Assembly (NCBI RefSeq): GCF_025766255.1
Contig: NW_026516846.1
Coordinates: forward strand, 1 to 64,000
DNA: 64,000 bases
Direction: 5' to 3'
Source of the DNA: Zychaea mexicana
Lineage: Eukaryota > Mucoromycota > Mucoromycetes > Mucorales > Lichtheimiaceae
Shown here: piece after piece, positions 1-13,500 of the stretch
Position numbering within the stretch: the first letter of the stretch is position 1
How the letters are laid out: every line of letters begins with the position of its first letter
Notes under the pieces: model-generated
The model's input: the letters and a program-made list of their open reading frames with translations, nothing else
What the model was told of the DNA's origin: nothing
Databases searched by the model: none
Program-made: the position numbers and the translations under genes

Positions 1-1597
1 AGGATGAATGGACGTGTATTGGATTGGGCTGGAGTAAATATGTGCTGAACGCCGTAGCCAGCGTCTTCGTTGGATCCAGTGAAACATTGTAGAAAGTCAT
101 GGCCATTGTTGTATCAACTGTGGTGGCGTGTGTAACGAAAATGAAGAACGCTCTCTTATACGGAGTATATGCCCACGGCAATCAGCGATTGCCGATCCTC
201 CAAGCGCGCAATGAAGGATGTGGCCAGCTTGAAAATAATTTGTCAAGAGGCAGACTATAGAGCAGCACGGCTGATTTCAACATCGTATGTGCGTCATCTT
301 GGAACTACTACTATCATTTATACAAGCTGCTTCTTCAGGTTGATACTGTTGTTTGGTTTGCTCGTTTTATCAACCACCTCCCTCAGCAGTGACGATACAA
401 TGTCAATCAGACGTGGTGTGACTTAATCGGCGTATGTGTGGGTGATGTATGATATATGTGGGAAAACAAAATACAAAAAAAAAGCAGGATGGTCGGCTCG
501 TACGAGAGTTAAGCATGCGCAATCTTAGCCTTGCTTCTGAGCACATGAGTTCGTCTTACGTGGACTCGTTCTTTTCTCTCATGCTTTTATGTGGGTTTAT
601 TTTTCAGTGAAAGTTCTGCCAACGATGTTTTCGGTTAATCAAGGGGTTGAAAGGGACGTGGCAAGCGAAGCATACCATTAAACCAGTTCTCTCAGCTAAG
701 AACAGCTTGCCTTGAGCGCCGTTGTTGCTGGTGTGCATACGCTCCCAACAAATTCTTTCCTTTCGATTATTTTCGCGAACTGAAATATGCGAAAGCAGAA
801 ACTAAAAAGGCGCGTTGTGATCGTGTTACTGTCGGTTACGATACAGAAGATCTGTCATTGCTCCCCGCATTGTTAGCACGGACCTGTGGATGCGGAATAG
901 AGGTATTTTCACCTATTTAGTTGAGAAAAAGAGGGAAGCAGGATGCATATCAAGGCAGCCATTTTCCGCGCAGTGTTGCTTCCTCGCTTTTTCTCTTCTC
1001 TTTTCACTTTTTCACGATCACGCACGGTGAGTTCCTTTCTTCTTTTTGTGGATGTGTAGGGGACCTAACGCGGGTTTTTGTAGGTCGTGGGTGGGTAATG
1101 ATGCTTGTTCTGTAGGCACGGGTCGACTAAGGTATGTGGTCGCAGGTAAGTGGTCGCGATTGGCGAGACGGGACTGGGCATCTCAATACCAATCGACCTT
1201 CGATAACCCACAAAGCGACCAAGACAAGACCCTAGCTTTGTGGTAGAGGGTTACGGGAGCAGATGTCGATGTACCTTCCAGTGGTTGCTCCTGTCAGTAC
1301 CTGCCTAAGAGCAGGGAAGCTAAGACATTGACACCCTATTATTGATTAGTAGTATCATGTATCAAATAAGAATGTTTTTTTCTCTTCCCGTTCGTTGAAC
1401 TTGTTTGTGCATGTTTTATATTGTTGTTATACTTCTTCATATGCAAGCGAGAGTCGTCATTCTCGCTCCTGATTGCACAGTAGAGACTTTTGCAACGAGC
1501 AATATAGTTGCCACGACATCGTCGACAAAGTGATAGTGATTTTGTCTTGAACAGTGTTGAGGTTCAGGGATAGTGGAGTCGACATTTAGAACGCTCT
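1..1597. other. gene-poor left edge
   Basis: No gene can be supported here. On the minus strand, bases 1 to about 190 stay open into the window edge and could encode about 60 residues, with a possible ATG near base 100. Upstream of that, toward base 420, coding-looking stretches on the same strand are broken by stops. This may be the end of a decayed or truncated gene, but no family is recognised. The remainder has AT-rich stretches and short open frames with no splice pattern or recognisable domain. Confidence 0.4.
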
Positions 1598-1765
1598 ATG
1601 GCCAGAGTTGGCAAACGCTCAATGGAGAGATGGCAAACGCTTCAATGGAGAAATGGCAAACGCTCTATGGCTAGAGATGGCAAACGCTCTATGGGAGAGA
1701 TGGCAACACTCTATGGGAGCGATGGCAAAGACTCTCTAGGAGAGATGACGAACGCTCTATGGGAG
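1598..1765. repeat. degenerate minisatellite (TGGCAAACGCTCTATGG-like)
   Basis: About eight imperfect copies of a unit of roughly 17 to 24 bases built around GATGGCAAACGCTCTATGG run head to tail. Units differ by substitutions and small indels. The array happens to be open in one frame (Met-Ala-Lys-Arg-Ser-rich), which explains a short open frame here. I treat it as non-coding repeat. Confidence 0.75.
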
Positions 1766-2439
1766 GCAGCCAGCACTCACTCAGGTTTATTTGTTAGAGG
1801 CTATTAGCAAATAGAGGGGCTTAAAAGACACTCGGCGTTATCCTCATTCTACCGTTACCGAGCTTCACCACTTGTCCTTGGTATACACTTTGCTTTGCAT
1901 CACGCGTACTTCACGGTCATCAACTTCTGCGCCATTATTTCTTTGTGTATGCGGCTTCTATTTATGTGAGCTTCTTGTTACGATATCAGTAATTTTTATT
2001 TTCTACAATGTCAACCATTCCCGGCACCTGCCATTTACTTTTTCTCTGGGATCTTGTTGCTGAAACACTGTAAACCGTGTCTGTGCGCCTTGTGGCCCGG
2101 CAGGCGGTGACACTGTCGGGGCACGCCCTGCATGATACCGGTGAAACATATTTCGTAGGACTAGTAGGACTATCAAAACACGCAGACCACATACGCCTTC
2201 TTCTTGACAGCTTGACCGTGTCTCTTCAACACCTCTACTTCACATGGTATCTTCTCTGCCATTTTACTTTCCCACCTGCTGATTGAATGGCGAATTACAA
2301 GTCTCGTGACGTGTTTTTTTAAGACAGGGGTTTGAGTTCAAAAAATGTAAATACGCCCATATTTTTCAGGCCATTTCGTTTTTTCTCTTCACTCTTTCTT
2401 TCCTTCATTTTTCTTTTTCCTTCACTCCCTTGGATCCTC

Positions 2440-2590
2440 CTGGTCTTTCTCTTGGCTCTTCCCTTGGTTCTGGTCTTTCCCTGGCTTTGGTCTTTCCCTG
2501 GCTCTGGTCTTCCCCTGGCTCTGGCTCTTCCCTTGGCTCTGGCTCTTCCCTTGGTCCTGGTCTTGCCTCTGTCGGTCCTGGTCTCAGCCT
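2440..2590. repeat. degenerate tandem repeat (CCTTGGCTCTGG-like)
   Basis: A run of roughly ten imperfect 12-base units such as CCTTGGCTCTGGTCTT and CCCTGGCTCTGGCTCT. Because the unit length is a multiple of three, several frames stay open on both strands and give Gly/Ser/Leu-rich or Pro/Glu-rich hypothetical proteins. These are by-products of the repeat, not genes. Confidence 0.75.
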
Positions 2591-2821
2591 TTTTCCCGTG
2601 GTCCCTGGTTGCCTACAACCGATCCCTGCTTTGGGATGTCTAGTCTGGCATTCAACGGTGTTGGCCACAACCGGTCTTCAGGCGAGACCAGAGGACGGAG
2701 AAATCCTTTTCGGTTTTTCGCCATAGAAATATGGTAGTGTCCTTTCGGTTGGATGCCTTGTCTGCTGGTCTGATCTGCCATGGTGGGGCTCGCATGAGGA
2801 GCCAGGTGCCACCGTAAATCG

Positions 2822-3015
2822 CGTTCGACTCTCAGGACTCGACTATCGGCATTCGACTGTCTGGCAATTGACTGTCTGGCGATCAACTCTCTGGCATTCG
2901 TCTCTCTGGCATACGTCTCTCGGCATTCGACTCTCGGCATTCGACTCTCGGCATTCGACTCTCTGGCATTCGACTCTCGGCATTCGACTCTCGGCAATCG
3001 ACGCTCGGCAATCAG
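2822..3015. repeat. 14-16-bp minisatellite (CGGCATTCGACTCT)
   Basis: About twelve copies of a unit close to CTCTCGGCATTCGACT, varying between 14 and 17 bases, with CTCTGGCATTCG variants interspersed. Copies toward the right drift to CGGCAATCGACG and then CAGCTCCCAGC. The array lies between the previous repeat and a long pyrimidine tract, so this 600-bp stretch is almost wholly simple or tandem sequence. Confidence 0.8.
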
Positions 3016-3129
3016 CTCCCAGCTTCAGTGTTCGGCTCCCAGCATCGGAGTATCCAGTAAGCAGCTCCTCCAGCATTCGACAACAGCAGCAAATTTTTCT
3101 TTTTTTGGGTGTTTCGAGAGTCAATTCTT

Positions 3130-3285
3130 TCCCCTACCCCCACCCCTTCCCTTTCCTCTTCCCTTTCCTCTTCCCTTCCGTCTACCCTTCCATCTTCCTT
3201 CCGTCCTTCCCTCCCTTCCTTCCCTCCCTTCCTTCCCTTCCATCTTCCTTCCGTCCTTCCCTTCCCCCTTCCCCACTCACAGGCA
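3130..3285. repeat. polypyrimidine (CCTTCC)n tract
   Basis: About 155 bases of nearly pure C/T on the plus strand, made of CCTTCC, CCTTTCCTCTT and CTTCCTTCCGT units. The strand asymmetry is extreme. Long open frames on both strands here (Pro/Leu/Ser-rich or Gly/Arg/Glu-rich) are artefacts of composition. Confidence 0.8.
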
Positions 3286-4050
3286 ATCCACAACCGATTG
3301 CTTGCACTTGACTCTCGAAACGTAGCGTACGTCATGGTTCCCACTCGTTTGTACCATGATGGCTGGGTTTGTGGTTGATTGACCCAGCCAAATGATTGGG
3401 AGACTGGGACTCCCAGGCCGAGGCAATTGGTGGTTTTCCCTTCCTCCCCCTTTTACACACTTCTTCTGATTCTTCTTGCTTTCTTCATGCTTTTTGTATA
3501 GCCTGCAGGTTGTGCGAACTGCTTGTTGAGGTCACTTTGTAAAATCGCGTTCTTATTATTTGTCTTTATTGTCCACTGATTGTGTTCATTTAATAAATTT
3601 GTACTCTTCGACAATTGATATTCATAACGATAACTTCCGTCTTTAATAAAATGTTTCTTTACTCTAATATTACAATGAATAAAAACCTGCTCTTTTACTT
3701 TATGTCCTGCTCAAACTCATTTACAATTTCTTTCCTTGTGAAGATATTTGCGTGTCGCTTCACCTTGCAATATCCATTTTCTTTCTGACTGTGTTCAATC
3801 GTCTTCGCCGCTTCATTTGACAGTTAGGAAAGAACTCATGTTTTGGCGTGCTATGTCCCTGTTCTTGTACAATGCTGACACAATGTCAAATGGCTCACAA
3901 TAGATTCGTAATTACTTTTACTTTGCAATGACTTGATCGATTCTAAACATAATATCTAGGCAACTGTTTGACGCAAGCATAATGCACAGACCATGGAATA
4001 CAATGTCAAATTGTTGTGAAACCCGTTGCGTAGCAATATCAGTACTGGGC
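3286..4050. other. no gene seen
   Basis: No supportable gene. A small imperfect hairpin occurs near 3398-3420 (GGGAGACTGGGACTCCC). The rest is T-rich, with short AT-rich stretches near 3590-3700, and resembles ordinary intergenic sequence. Confidence 0.4.
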
Positions 4051-6213
4051 ACATCAGAAAGATTCTTGCAACAGCAGGATCTCTTTTGGACTTGGAACAA
4101 GTTGATCGAGCTTTGTGTGCTTAAACTGTCGTTTCTCATGCACTCTACAGCCAAGACCAAATCTTTTGATACTCATACTCATTAGTAAAAATTGTCTTAC
4201 AAACGTTTCAAATGGTTTTCTATCAAAGCCTAAATCCACGTGGATGTGCCCATCTGTTTGGGAGATCGCCTGAGATTGAGCTGCCTTTGGAGCGCCGGAT
4301 ATGTCTTCAGGTGGAGGCAGTTCGACACATTTACAGCAACGCTTTCTTTATTACTTTTTCTCCGTGACCTGTTTATCCATACAATTACGATAAAAATAGC
4401 TGCCGTGGCATACCTTTCACTTGTCGCCCACATATGACATGGAGCATAATAATGGCCGTATTTAGTTATCCCACGAAAGCTTGGGACAGTACGATATGAT
4501 GGCTCTCAAGCTTCGCACCACCTTCCAATGTTTTGCCGTATAAGGCTATGTAGGCGATTCTTGCGCTTTGCCTGTAGTAACACACCTTGACTTGTTAACA
4601 GCATATCCCTCCTACAGCGTTGCTTCATTGGGTTGCTGCCTACGACTGGCACAACGCGCTTGAACTCGTTCTGGAGGACAGTCAACAAACTAATAATATT
4701 TGACAGCAACATTTTATCAACTTTACAGCAGGTTCTGAGCGAGATCCTTGCGATATATCGACAAGGCGAAAGCGCATGTCTTAGTTTTTACAAAAGCATA
4801 GACGGCTCAAACCAATTTGCAACTAACGCAATTAATGGATGGCTAAGCTTTTTCCAGAAGATATCCTCTTTACATTTTATTACAACTGTCCGCCAAAGAT
4901 CTCATACAATTGGCGTTTGCATGTCGATGTCGATTCAGGCAAAATTACACTCTACAACGATGGGACAACGTGGCGCTTTTGTGATGCATAACAACATCGT
5001 TTACGGTTTTCTGCACATCAGCTTTATAGATGGCTTTCGCACATAAGTGAAACGATCCAGATGACTCCAGCCAGTGAGGTCAGAGAGGTGACTGTTGATG
5101 CGGCAGACAGGGACTGAAGGGAGGAGCTTGATTATTGCACTGATATGCCGATGCTATGAACAAGCAAGACTGGAATTATATAGATCGTTACATAGGTAGG
5201 AATATAAGGTACTTTCTGTTGCATGACGAGAAAAGGGGCATTCAATATATATGCGCTCATTGGACGAGCTTTTGGCTGTAGTTTATACGGTGTAGAATTG
5301 GTGAATCCTAAAGCAGAATCTAAAACAACCACCTATAACAAAATCCTGGAACGCAATAAAGACACTCTAAACCGAATAGCTTGCTACAGAAGATAATCAA
5401 CATTTTCGAAAGAACCATAACCATTTGCCACAATCTAGAAATCCTTGAATGGTGTTGTGGCACGAATTATGACCGCCACAAATATACGGATATAGACATC
5501 AACACAGTATTATCGACACCATATATCATAGCATGCAGCTTATCACACTTGATACTGCATCCCTCCTGATGGGCAGCGCTGCCTTAGCTAGACATGAAAT
5601 CATCAACCCACTTGATTTCACTAGACCCTGCCCGAATCCAAGCGCTTGAGTTCACATCCAAAGACCAAGCATGATCGGCTCGGACGCAGTTTCTGCACTA
5701 ATTATAGCTTGCCCACAGTTTCTTCAGGTTCAAATCCAAGGTTCCGGCATTGGAACAAAAGTATTTATGATACACTCGCGACATTGACTCCGCCCAAAAG
5801 TCAACGGTCTTGTACCAGGCACTTATTACGTATGATACTATTGATAACTGGTACAGTACATACCATCATGTCGAGGACGATGTAGATTACGCTGCATATG
5901 AAAGAAGTTTATATGCGACTGCAAGAAAGAATAATAGTAGAGAAAAACAAGCATTAGACGCCTATATTATATAGCAGCAAAAACGGCAGAGGTGGGCGGC
6001 GAGATTATTCCTAAAGGGGCTCCTGTGCATCTGGAATCATTTGAAGACGCCGTCGATGCCTTTGCAACCGTGGCCACGTTGACGCATCTGTCGAGCAGTA
6101 ACCACTGTAAGTCGTCTAAGCAGAAGATACACGAACGGCTGTTAGATAAATTGATTGAAAAATGGCATAACAGCCAATATATCGTTTTCCAACTCGAACA
6201 TGGTTTCAATTGA
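4050..6213 (+). pseudogene. decayed F-box/leucine-rich-repeat-like gene
   Basis: No intact frame exists, but coding-like stretches follow one another on the plus strand in different frames. Near 4850-4985 a run reads like the region after an F-box in large Mucoromycota F-box proteins (PPKISYNWRLHVDVDSGKI, then ITLYNDGTTWRF). Near 5380-5560 there is an LRR-like run (ICHNLEILEWC), and near 5680-5750 another (ALIIACPQFLQVQIQGSG). The last run, about 5960-6213, ends at a TGA. They are separated by stops and frame changes, and no set of GT/AG introns I tried joins them. The order of fragments matches an F-box followed by leucine-rich repeats, but I assign the family from recalled resemblance only. 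It could instead be two neighbouring relics. The borders are approximate. Confidence 0.42.
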
Positions 6214-6583
6214 TATGAACTGAATGTGCTCAAGAAGCACTATAGAATATGTTTTTGTTTCACGTTTTTGAATATATGTGTACTGTATGTCATTGAAATC
6301 AGTACATATTTGTAAATTTTTGGGGGCGTCTTTAACATGATGGCCAATGACGCATACACGTCCTGCGGAAAAAACACTATTTGAATTGTAGCATCCAACA
6401 CATATAGTAAGGGTGGACGTGAAACACTCTAGTCTAGAAAGAACAATGGCAAGGACAGGAGACGACGGACTGATATGGGAGGAAAGGGGTGGGGAAGGGA
6501 TTTAATGTTTTGGTATTCTCTTACATGTATAACAGAAAATATTATTTTCTACAACCGCCAGGGTGTATAAATACATTTTTTGT

Positions 6584-7845
6584 TTAGGTAGCATGATCCT
6601 TGAAGTATTGTGTCAAGTTTTCATACACCAGGAACGTAATGCAGGTGCCGGGTAACACACGAATAATGTTCGGTGCCAAGCCCTTATAGAATCCAACGTA
6701 TCCTTCTGCAGCAGTGATCTTCTTCATACAATCCACAACACCAGTATATGTATCCCGTGTCGTTCGATCCTGCAATCGACTTCGCAGCACTTGGTATGGG
6801 TAGGTAGTCACTGTGGCTAAAACCTTGGATGATGCAGCCATCATCAAATACTCGGTATTGCTCAACTTGGCGTTGTGTTCATCTTCAGGAGATTCGTTAC
6901 GGGTTTTCAGTCTGTCGTTTCGCCACATTTTCATTTCTTCATATGCCATGAATTGGATGGCCCCATGAGAAACGCCAAATAATGCCGGTACCATGCCTCG
7001 ATACAGGCCTCGAATACCTTCTTCCCGTGCGAGTCGATTTAATCCGTTTAACAAACCGGTGTATGCATCCGGAGTGTGGTGTGTCGTTGTGCACATGCGT
7101 GTTTTGACCACCCAGAACGGATTTGTCATAATAGCTGTCAGTGCGCCTAATCGAATTTGATCCGTTGCATTGTCAGTTTTTGTCGCCCTAATATGATATG
7201 TATCCATAGAGCTATTATGCAGTGTTAAAGAGCATACCTCCTTCAGCAGAAGCTATTAAATGCTGCATGGCTGATAGTTTGCCTTGCTCGTCTTTTTTCA
7301 TGTGCTTTTTGATTAAACTATACCTGTTATATATAAAAACACGGTTATTTCTGTCTATTTGCTCTTTTTCCTAATCCCCTTCAATGCTATTGACCTACCA
7401 CCAGAAATAAAATCCCCAGCTCGCAGTAGCTCCGGCCATATTGGGTGTGACACCTCGGTACAGTCCGCGGAAAACACCTTCTTTATTTACAATATTACGG
7501 AATGACTTGATCGTACCTCCAATAAGTGGCCGTCGTTCCGATCGTTTCGATACATCGACTAGTTCAGATTATCCATAAGTTACTAAGCTACGTCTCCACA
7601 AATAAAATGGCGAATGGTATAAGATATAGCTATATTTTACCTTGGAAACGAATTTTGATCACGTCTAGAGGATGCAGCATCGTAGTTGACACTAGGCCCG
7701 CGCCAAAACCAGCCACAGCTTGGTCCTGCGTTTTAACACATACACGAATTAAGATAAAATAGAAACGCTTCTCTACTTTCTTCTCTTGTTATTCAAAAGA
7801 CATTACTGTGTGTGGCGATCCCGTAAACGATTTGGCTTCTGACAT
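6584..7845 (-). CDS. mitochondrial carrier, FAD/folate transporter type (SLC25A32/Flx1-like)
   Basis: Five exons on the minus strand: 7845-7807, 7725-7641, 7558-7399, 7323-7238, 7146-6584. All borders are GT/AG and phases agree, giving 310 residues, normal for the family. The protein has three mitochondrial-carrier repeats with signatures PLDVIKIRFQ, NPFWVVKTRM and YPYQVLRSRLQ. The second and third are the variants seen in the FAD/folate subgroup rather than the usual PxDxxKxR, and WGFYFWWYSLIKK and IQFMAYEEMKMW also fit it. It should sit in the inner mitochondrial membrane and exchange FAD (or move folate). The substrate is inferred from subgroup signatures. The start at 7845 gives a short N-terminus (MSEAKSFTGSPHT), as expected because carriers rarely have cleaved presequences. 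It is convergent with the decayed gene to its left and divergent from SEC2. Confidence 0.88.
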
Positions 7846-8266
7846 GGCCCGGTTGAATAAACGATCAAGGAACAACAAAGCAACTGTCCTTTTCTATATT
7901 TTCCCACAGCGATTTACTGCTCAGATTAGAATCGGAAAAGAACGTGACGGGGATGCACACGTTTTGCATGAAATATCTATTTCTCGGAAGTACAATTTGG
8001 CGTTATACTCTCCCTGTTGCATGGCAGCAATAGTTTGCTTTGGGTAACGTGAATGCCTTTATAACTATCAATTCAGCAGGGCCGTACCATGTGTTAAAAA
8101 CGAGCTCATGACACTGTAGAATACCGACAAGAAAGAAGTTTGGCTTTTAACATAGCTTGACGTAAAGGACATGCCATGTTTGGAAGGGTAAGGGGTTTCT
8201 GAAACAATAAAATACCTTGCCACAGCTCTCCAAACCTGTTATTTTCCTTTCTGCCATTCTGTTTTC

Positions 8267-10153
8267 ATGCCACCACCACCACTACCCAAAGACGATAAAA
8301 GCCATACCAACAATGACGGCAGTAGCAGTAGTAACATAAAATCTCGACGTGGCAAACAGAAAAAGGATGACTTGACTCGCAAAGACATTGCCAATTTATA
8401 CTCGCAACTGGAATCCGTGGTTGAAAAAGTGCCGAGTCCTTCACCACAGCAGCAGCACCAAGCAATGGTACTATCGCCTGATGCCACCAACAGCACACCG
8501 ACGTTGAGCGCCATTTCCACACCTGGTAAATCACCTTCGTCGCCAGCAGCAGTAGCAGAAACACCGTGTGATTGTCCACACCGACATATTTTCACTCGAA
8601 ATGAAACGACATGTGCATTATGCGATCAAGAAATACCACAACTGACACAACTTGCCCGCGCCAAAGCCGAATTGGTAGAGGCACACACCACAGCCTCCAG
8701 CAACGAACAAAAGCTTATTGAGTTACAGGCATTAAAAGAAACAAATGAACAACGACTCGAACACACCACGCAGCAACTTGAATCGTTGCGGCGAGACATG
8801 CAAGTGCTGAACGATAAATACGTGGATGAAATTGAACGTGTGGGTGAAATCCAGCATGCCAAAGCGTTGGTCGAAAACGAACTTGAGGAATTATCTCAAA
8901 GGTTGTTTGAAGAAGCCAATGGAATGGTGGCGAGCGAGAAAAGAGAAAAGTTCAATCTACAAGAAGCCTACAAGCATCTTCAGGAAAAATTTGATGAAAC
9001 ACGCGAGCGACTCGCTGCTGAAGAAATGCAGCTCAAAGAGTTACGAGAAAAGATGCAGGAGGGAGAAGAGCAACAGCGCTCATTATCCATCAATGGCAGT
9101 TCTGATGAAAGAATGAGTAGCATTGGAGGTGGCGGTGGTGGGGACAGTACAATATTATCACCGGCAAGTGACGATCCAGAAGGAACTGCCGCATACGATC
9201 TCGCTGAAATGTTTCGTCGTCAGCTTCAAATCTCAACGACACATCGATTACCACCTGATGGAACGGATACGATGCTCGTCGAGAACTTTTCCGAGTATGT
9301 CATTGCAAGCCCCAACATTGCCTTGAAGAAGCTATACACGTTACCCTTTTTGAAATATTGTTTGGCCGAGGATATTGAGCCCTGCCTACGCTTTGGACCC
9401 AACTCGCGATTGTCGGCACGAAAATTAATTGATGCAATCACGCTGAATGCCTGCTTTATCGAGGACACGCCGCCTGGATTTGTACAAGCTCAGGCAAAGA
9501 AGCATTTCATCAGTGAGACTCCGCTCAAGATATCCGCTTTGAAATTGTCGATGTGGGAAAGGTTCAGCAGTGATGATAGTGGGGTGTTTCAAGGATGTCA
9601 GGCTTGCGGAAGACTAGAGTCACCGTTACCGTATCGGTTCAGGATATCCTATTTAGATGACTGGGCGTGCATTGATCGCTACTGCCGAGACCGTTTGGTG
9701 GCCGTATGCGAATTTTTTGTATTTATCCGCAATATTCGCCAAGGCTACTATAACCGAAGAACGATTCCGGATCTCTATCATGAATCTATACGACTGCGAC
9801 TGCAAATGTTTTATGCGAGGTAAACACAAATTTCGGTTATTTGATCGTCGAGTTCACAGGGTATATACGTGCAAAAGTAACGAATGGAGTCATTTATATA
9901 TAGGATGGGCGTGTTGCCGTGGATCTTGAGAAGCTTAGGCGTAAAAGGTGATGCACTTGGTGTTGCATCCGAGCCACAAATGTCCGTGCCGCCTACTCCT
10001 GAAGCCATCATTCCTCCATCACCTTTTCGAGACGACAATGACGACGCTTTGCTGTCTCCCCAGTCACCAGCAGTCCCTCCTCCCCCTCCAACTGAAGGCA
10101 TTTCCACTACCCCATCTGCATCACCAGCATCCCAAGAGTCATATCGATACTAG
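8267..10153 (+). CDS. SEC2: Sec2-type Rab guanine-nucleotide exchange factor
   Basis: Two exons, 8267-9819 and 9904-10153, joined in phase to give 600 residues. The N-terminus is low-complexity, followed by a cysteine motif (CPHRH...CALCDQE, residues about 105-125) and a long coiled coil (about 125-280). Inside the coil, near residue 205, lies ELEELSQRLFEEANGMVASE, the hallmark of the Sec2/Rabin8 GEF domain that opens Sec4/Rab8 GTPases on secretory vesicles. The second half has a conserved fungal region with a CxxC pair (CQACGRL) and CIDRYCRDRLVAVCEFF, then a Pro/Ser-rich tail supplied by exon 2. The family works at post-Golgi vesicles and sites of polarised growth. An unspliced reading would stop at 9823; splicing restores the tail. 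ATG 8267 is the first in frame. Confidence 0.9.
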
Positions 10154-10197
10154 ACATCTTTTTATTGAACAACAAATAATTCATTTCATCTACAGTT

Positions 10198-10200
<3 letters not shown>

Positions 10201-10232
<32 letters not shown>
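10201..10232. repeat. (AT)16 microsatellite
   Basis: An uninterrupted AT dinucleotide tract just after the SEC2 stop, in its presumed 3' untranslated or terminator region. Confidence 0.9.
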
Positions 10233-10235
<3 letters not shown>

Positions 10236-10511
10236 TAATAGTAAACATGATCTTTCAGAATGTGCTCCATGTTTTCGAAAACGAAATTGTGGCAGCAATT
10301 ATCCATATGCCGAGGAGGTTTGGTTTTATTTATTTAGCGTCTATCATACATATTTGAAGCTTGTTAACGTTTTGTGAAACACTTCTCAAGCGCACGGACC
10401 TCCCCTTCATATGTACAGATCTTTATTAACCTATTTATTAATTTTATAAACTCCTGTCTCTATGAAAAAACTATGTTACAATGTACTGAATGTATGTAGA
10501 TAAAAAGTATA

Positions 10512-13500
10512 TTACTGCAAAGGGGTAGTAGTAGTAGTAGATGTATTGCTATTATTATTCGTGGTAGTTGATCCTCCTCCTCCCATCACCCATCCTTTTA
10601 TTTTCCGCCAGTAATAGTCGAAATAGTTGCCAATGATCAACATGGTGGTGATCGATTGTTGCGAATCATGCATCTTGTGCTCCAGTAAGCTGACCTTGTT
10701 ATAAAATGTCGACACATTTTCCTCTACGTCCTTGAGATTCTCATTCAAAACATTTAATTCGTAATGCAGTTTCGCGCTACCGTCTTCCACGTCTTTTAAT
10801 CGAATCTCAGTCTCGTGCTGTTCATCCATGGCTTGTCGAGCTGCCCGTTCAATCTGTTCAAACTCGGCCGAACGACGCATGTATGTTGTACGTAATTGGT
10901 TCGCTCGTTGTTCGTACACACCTGCTAGTCGTTGTAATTGTTCGTATGCTTGGTGTAATGTGGCATGTTGCCGTTGTAGTTTTTCAAACATTAGATAAGT
11001 TTGAATATCCATGGTGACGGCCGGTCGTTGTTGGTTGTTAATGTTGTGCGGCACTTGTACTGATTCGTCAGCAGAATCAGAATAAATGTCGTCTTCGTTG
11101 TTATCGTCGCTCATTGTTGTCGTAGCAAACGTGGGTATCACGGTCAGGGAATGTGTGCGGTGAAAGGGTATCATTTCATCAAATATTTCGTCGTCGTCGT
11201 CGTCCTCATCGTCGTCTGTGTTATTTACTTTGCCAGTGTTGCTGTGATGTGATGATAGGAAAAAGACATTTGCAGGGACGATGCTGTCCGACACGGACCG
11301 AGCTCGTCGTGGAATGCGATGTGGTTGTGTTACAGGCGTAAAATCGGACACGTTGTGTACTGCCACGTCACTCCTCATACCATCGCTCCGTATAGATATT
11401 GGCGATGCAACAAGCTCGGTACGCTGTTCGATTGGGGTATCTTGACGTTCTGGGATCATACGCCGTGGCAGAATGTCCAAATCAGACCGGTGGCTAGATT
11501 GTATACCCTCTTGACGGTTAATTATTCATCTGGCATAATTGTCTAGGGCTTCCCTCTGAGGAGAGAGAGGGATGTACATACCTGTTGTTGTAGAATTCGT
11601 CGTCGGACGATAGTGCATTATCAGAAGCTATGTTTGATGTCTTGGTTTGCGCCGCATGTCCGGGTGGATACAAAATATCTTCAACAGTAGAAATGCCACT
11701 CGGGTCTGTCAATTGTATACTTGTGTCTGTCAATATCGAATGATTTGTAGGGCGATGTCTTGCTGGAGGAGGAGGAGGAGGAGGCGGCGGCGGCGCTGGA
11801 GGAGGAGGAACGACGCGTGTAGAATGAAACCTGTTGCCACTGTTGCTACGTACATGAGAACCAGCACTGGTTTTGCTGCTATCTACCCATGGCAAGGAAC
11901 CTGCAAACTTGGACAGGATCTCTGCTGCAGCTCCGCTTGTCCTTGTGGTTCGTGCTGAAACACCCTTAATCATGTGGATGAATTCATGTTGCTTCTCCAA
12001 ATCACCACCAGCACCACTACTTGTCGCACCATGGCCGCCGCCACCAGCACCACTACTGCTGCTACCCCCGCCACCTCCAGTTCCTGTATTTAGTGTCGGT
12101 AAACTCTTTAATCGCGGTCGCCAGATGGCCCTTAGACTTTCGATAGTCGCGTGATGTCGAAATACTTCTGGATCCGAGGATTCGGTAAACAAGGGCGAAT
12201 TGCTGATCCCTGGTTTGGCATAGAGTTTAATATGCAATAATCATGTATCAAAGAATTTTTATGCGTTCGAATATGACGGAATCTTACCTGATATATCATC
12301 TAGCTTGGATTTGATCACGTTGCGCACTTTGAGTTGACCCACAGTATGTTCGTTTAATTTTTCCAGTGTCTCAAGGTCAATCATTTTGGTTCGTCTCAGG
12401 TTCTTTGTTCGCTGCAGAATGTAAAAAATGATTAAATCACATGTTTAGTCATGTTCTCTCGTCCTCTCTTCTTCACTAAATTTGACAACCTGTCTTTACT
12501 TCCAATTTTTCTTACCTGATATTCTTCAATATCGAAACGAAAATGCTCATAATCTGCAAATGGATCTTTGATTGTCTAAAAAAACATTCAAGTTATAAGA
12601 GACTAGTCCAAAGCTAAGTACACACTTATAATAAAAGCCTTATAGTAGAGAAGACATTGCTTACTGTAAAGTTATATGCATGAAGCTTGTTCCTGCACAA
12701 GACCAGCTTGCTAACAAGTGCTGCAAGTAAATGTGGTTCCATCCAGGGTTCTTTTAACTGATACTACATATCATATCCATTCGGTCTTCTTGTCAGCTTT
12801 TTATATGCATATTACCTGCCGAGCCTTACTATCTTTCTTACCTCCGGTGACTTGTGAGGATGATACTTTGTATAAAACTCCCAAAATGCCTTTGTTGTCT
12901 CGTTACAAATGAGACCATCGATATATTCCTTTCTCAGCAGATCGAACAGATAGAGTGCAATTTGAGCCACAGTAACCAGGTTGATCACTGCCCTTTCAAA
13001 CGGGACAGTCTCAGCAATCTTGTAAATGGATCTAAACTTTTCTTCTGATGCTGGACTGTACAAAATACAAAAAATGTATGTCAGCTAGTGCTAATGATTG
13101 TATACATGTTAAAGTAACTCACTTTGGTTTACGTAAATTAAGCGCGCTTCGTCCAGTACAGTTTGTCCGTCGTAAATTGATATTGACGTATGCCTGGTTA
13201 ATCCATTTATCATAATCACCGTCAGGCACAAGCACCATATCCATATCAAAAGGCAACTCGCTGGGATCCGTCAGCATAATTTCGCCCAATGGTGTCTATC
13301 ATCCAATAGCATCAGTATGTGCCGTGCATATGTGCGCATTATGTGTATTGCATATGATTATGCAATATGTAAGAACCCCACAAACGTACTGGCTTAAACT
13401 TTAAAGGCGTGTGTGTATTAAAGAACGCTTGGATTTCGGGTCGTGGGTGTTGCAACTCGGCTGTCGAAATGCGAATTACGCAGACTTTAATCTGTTGTTT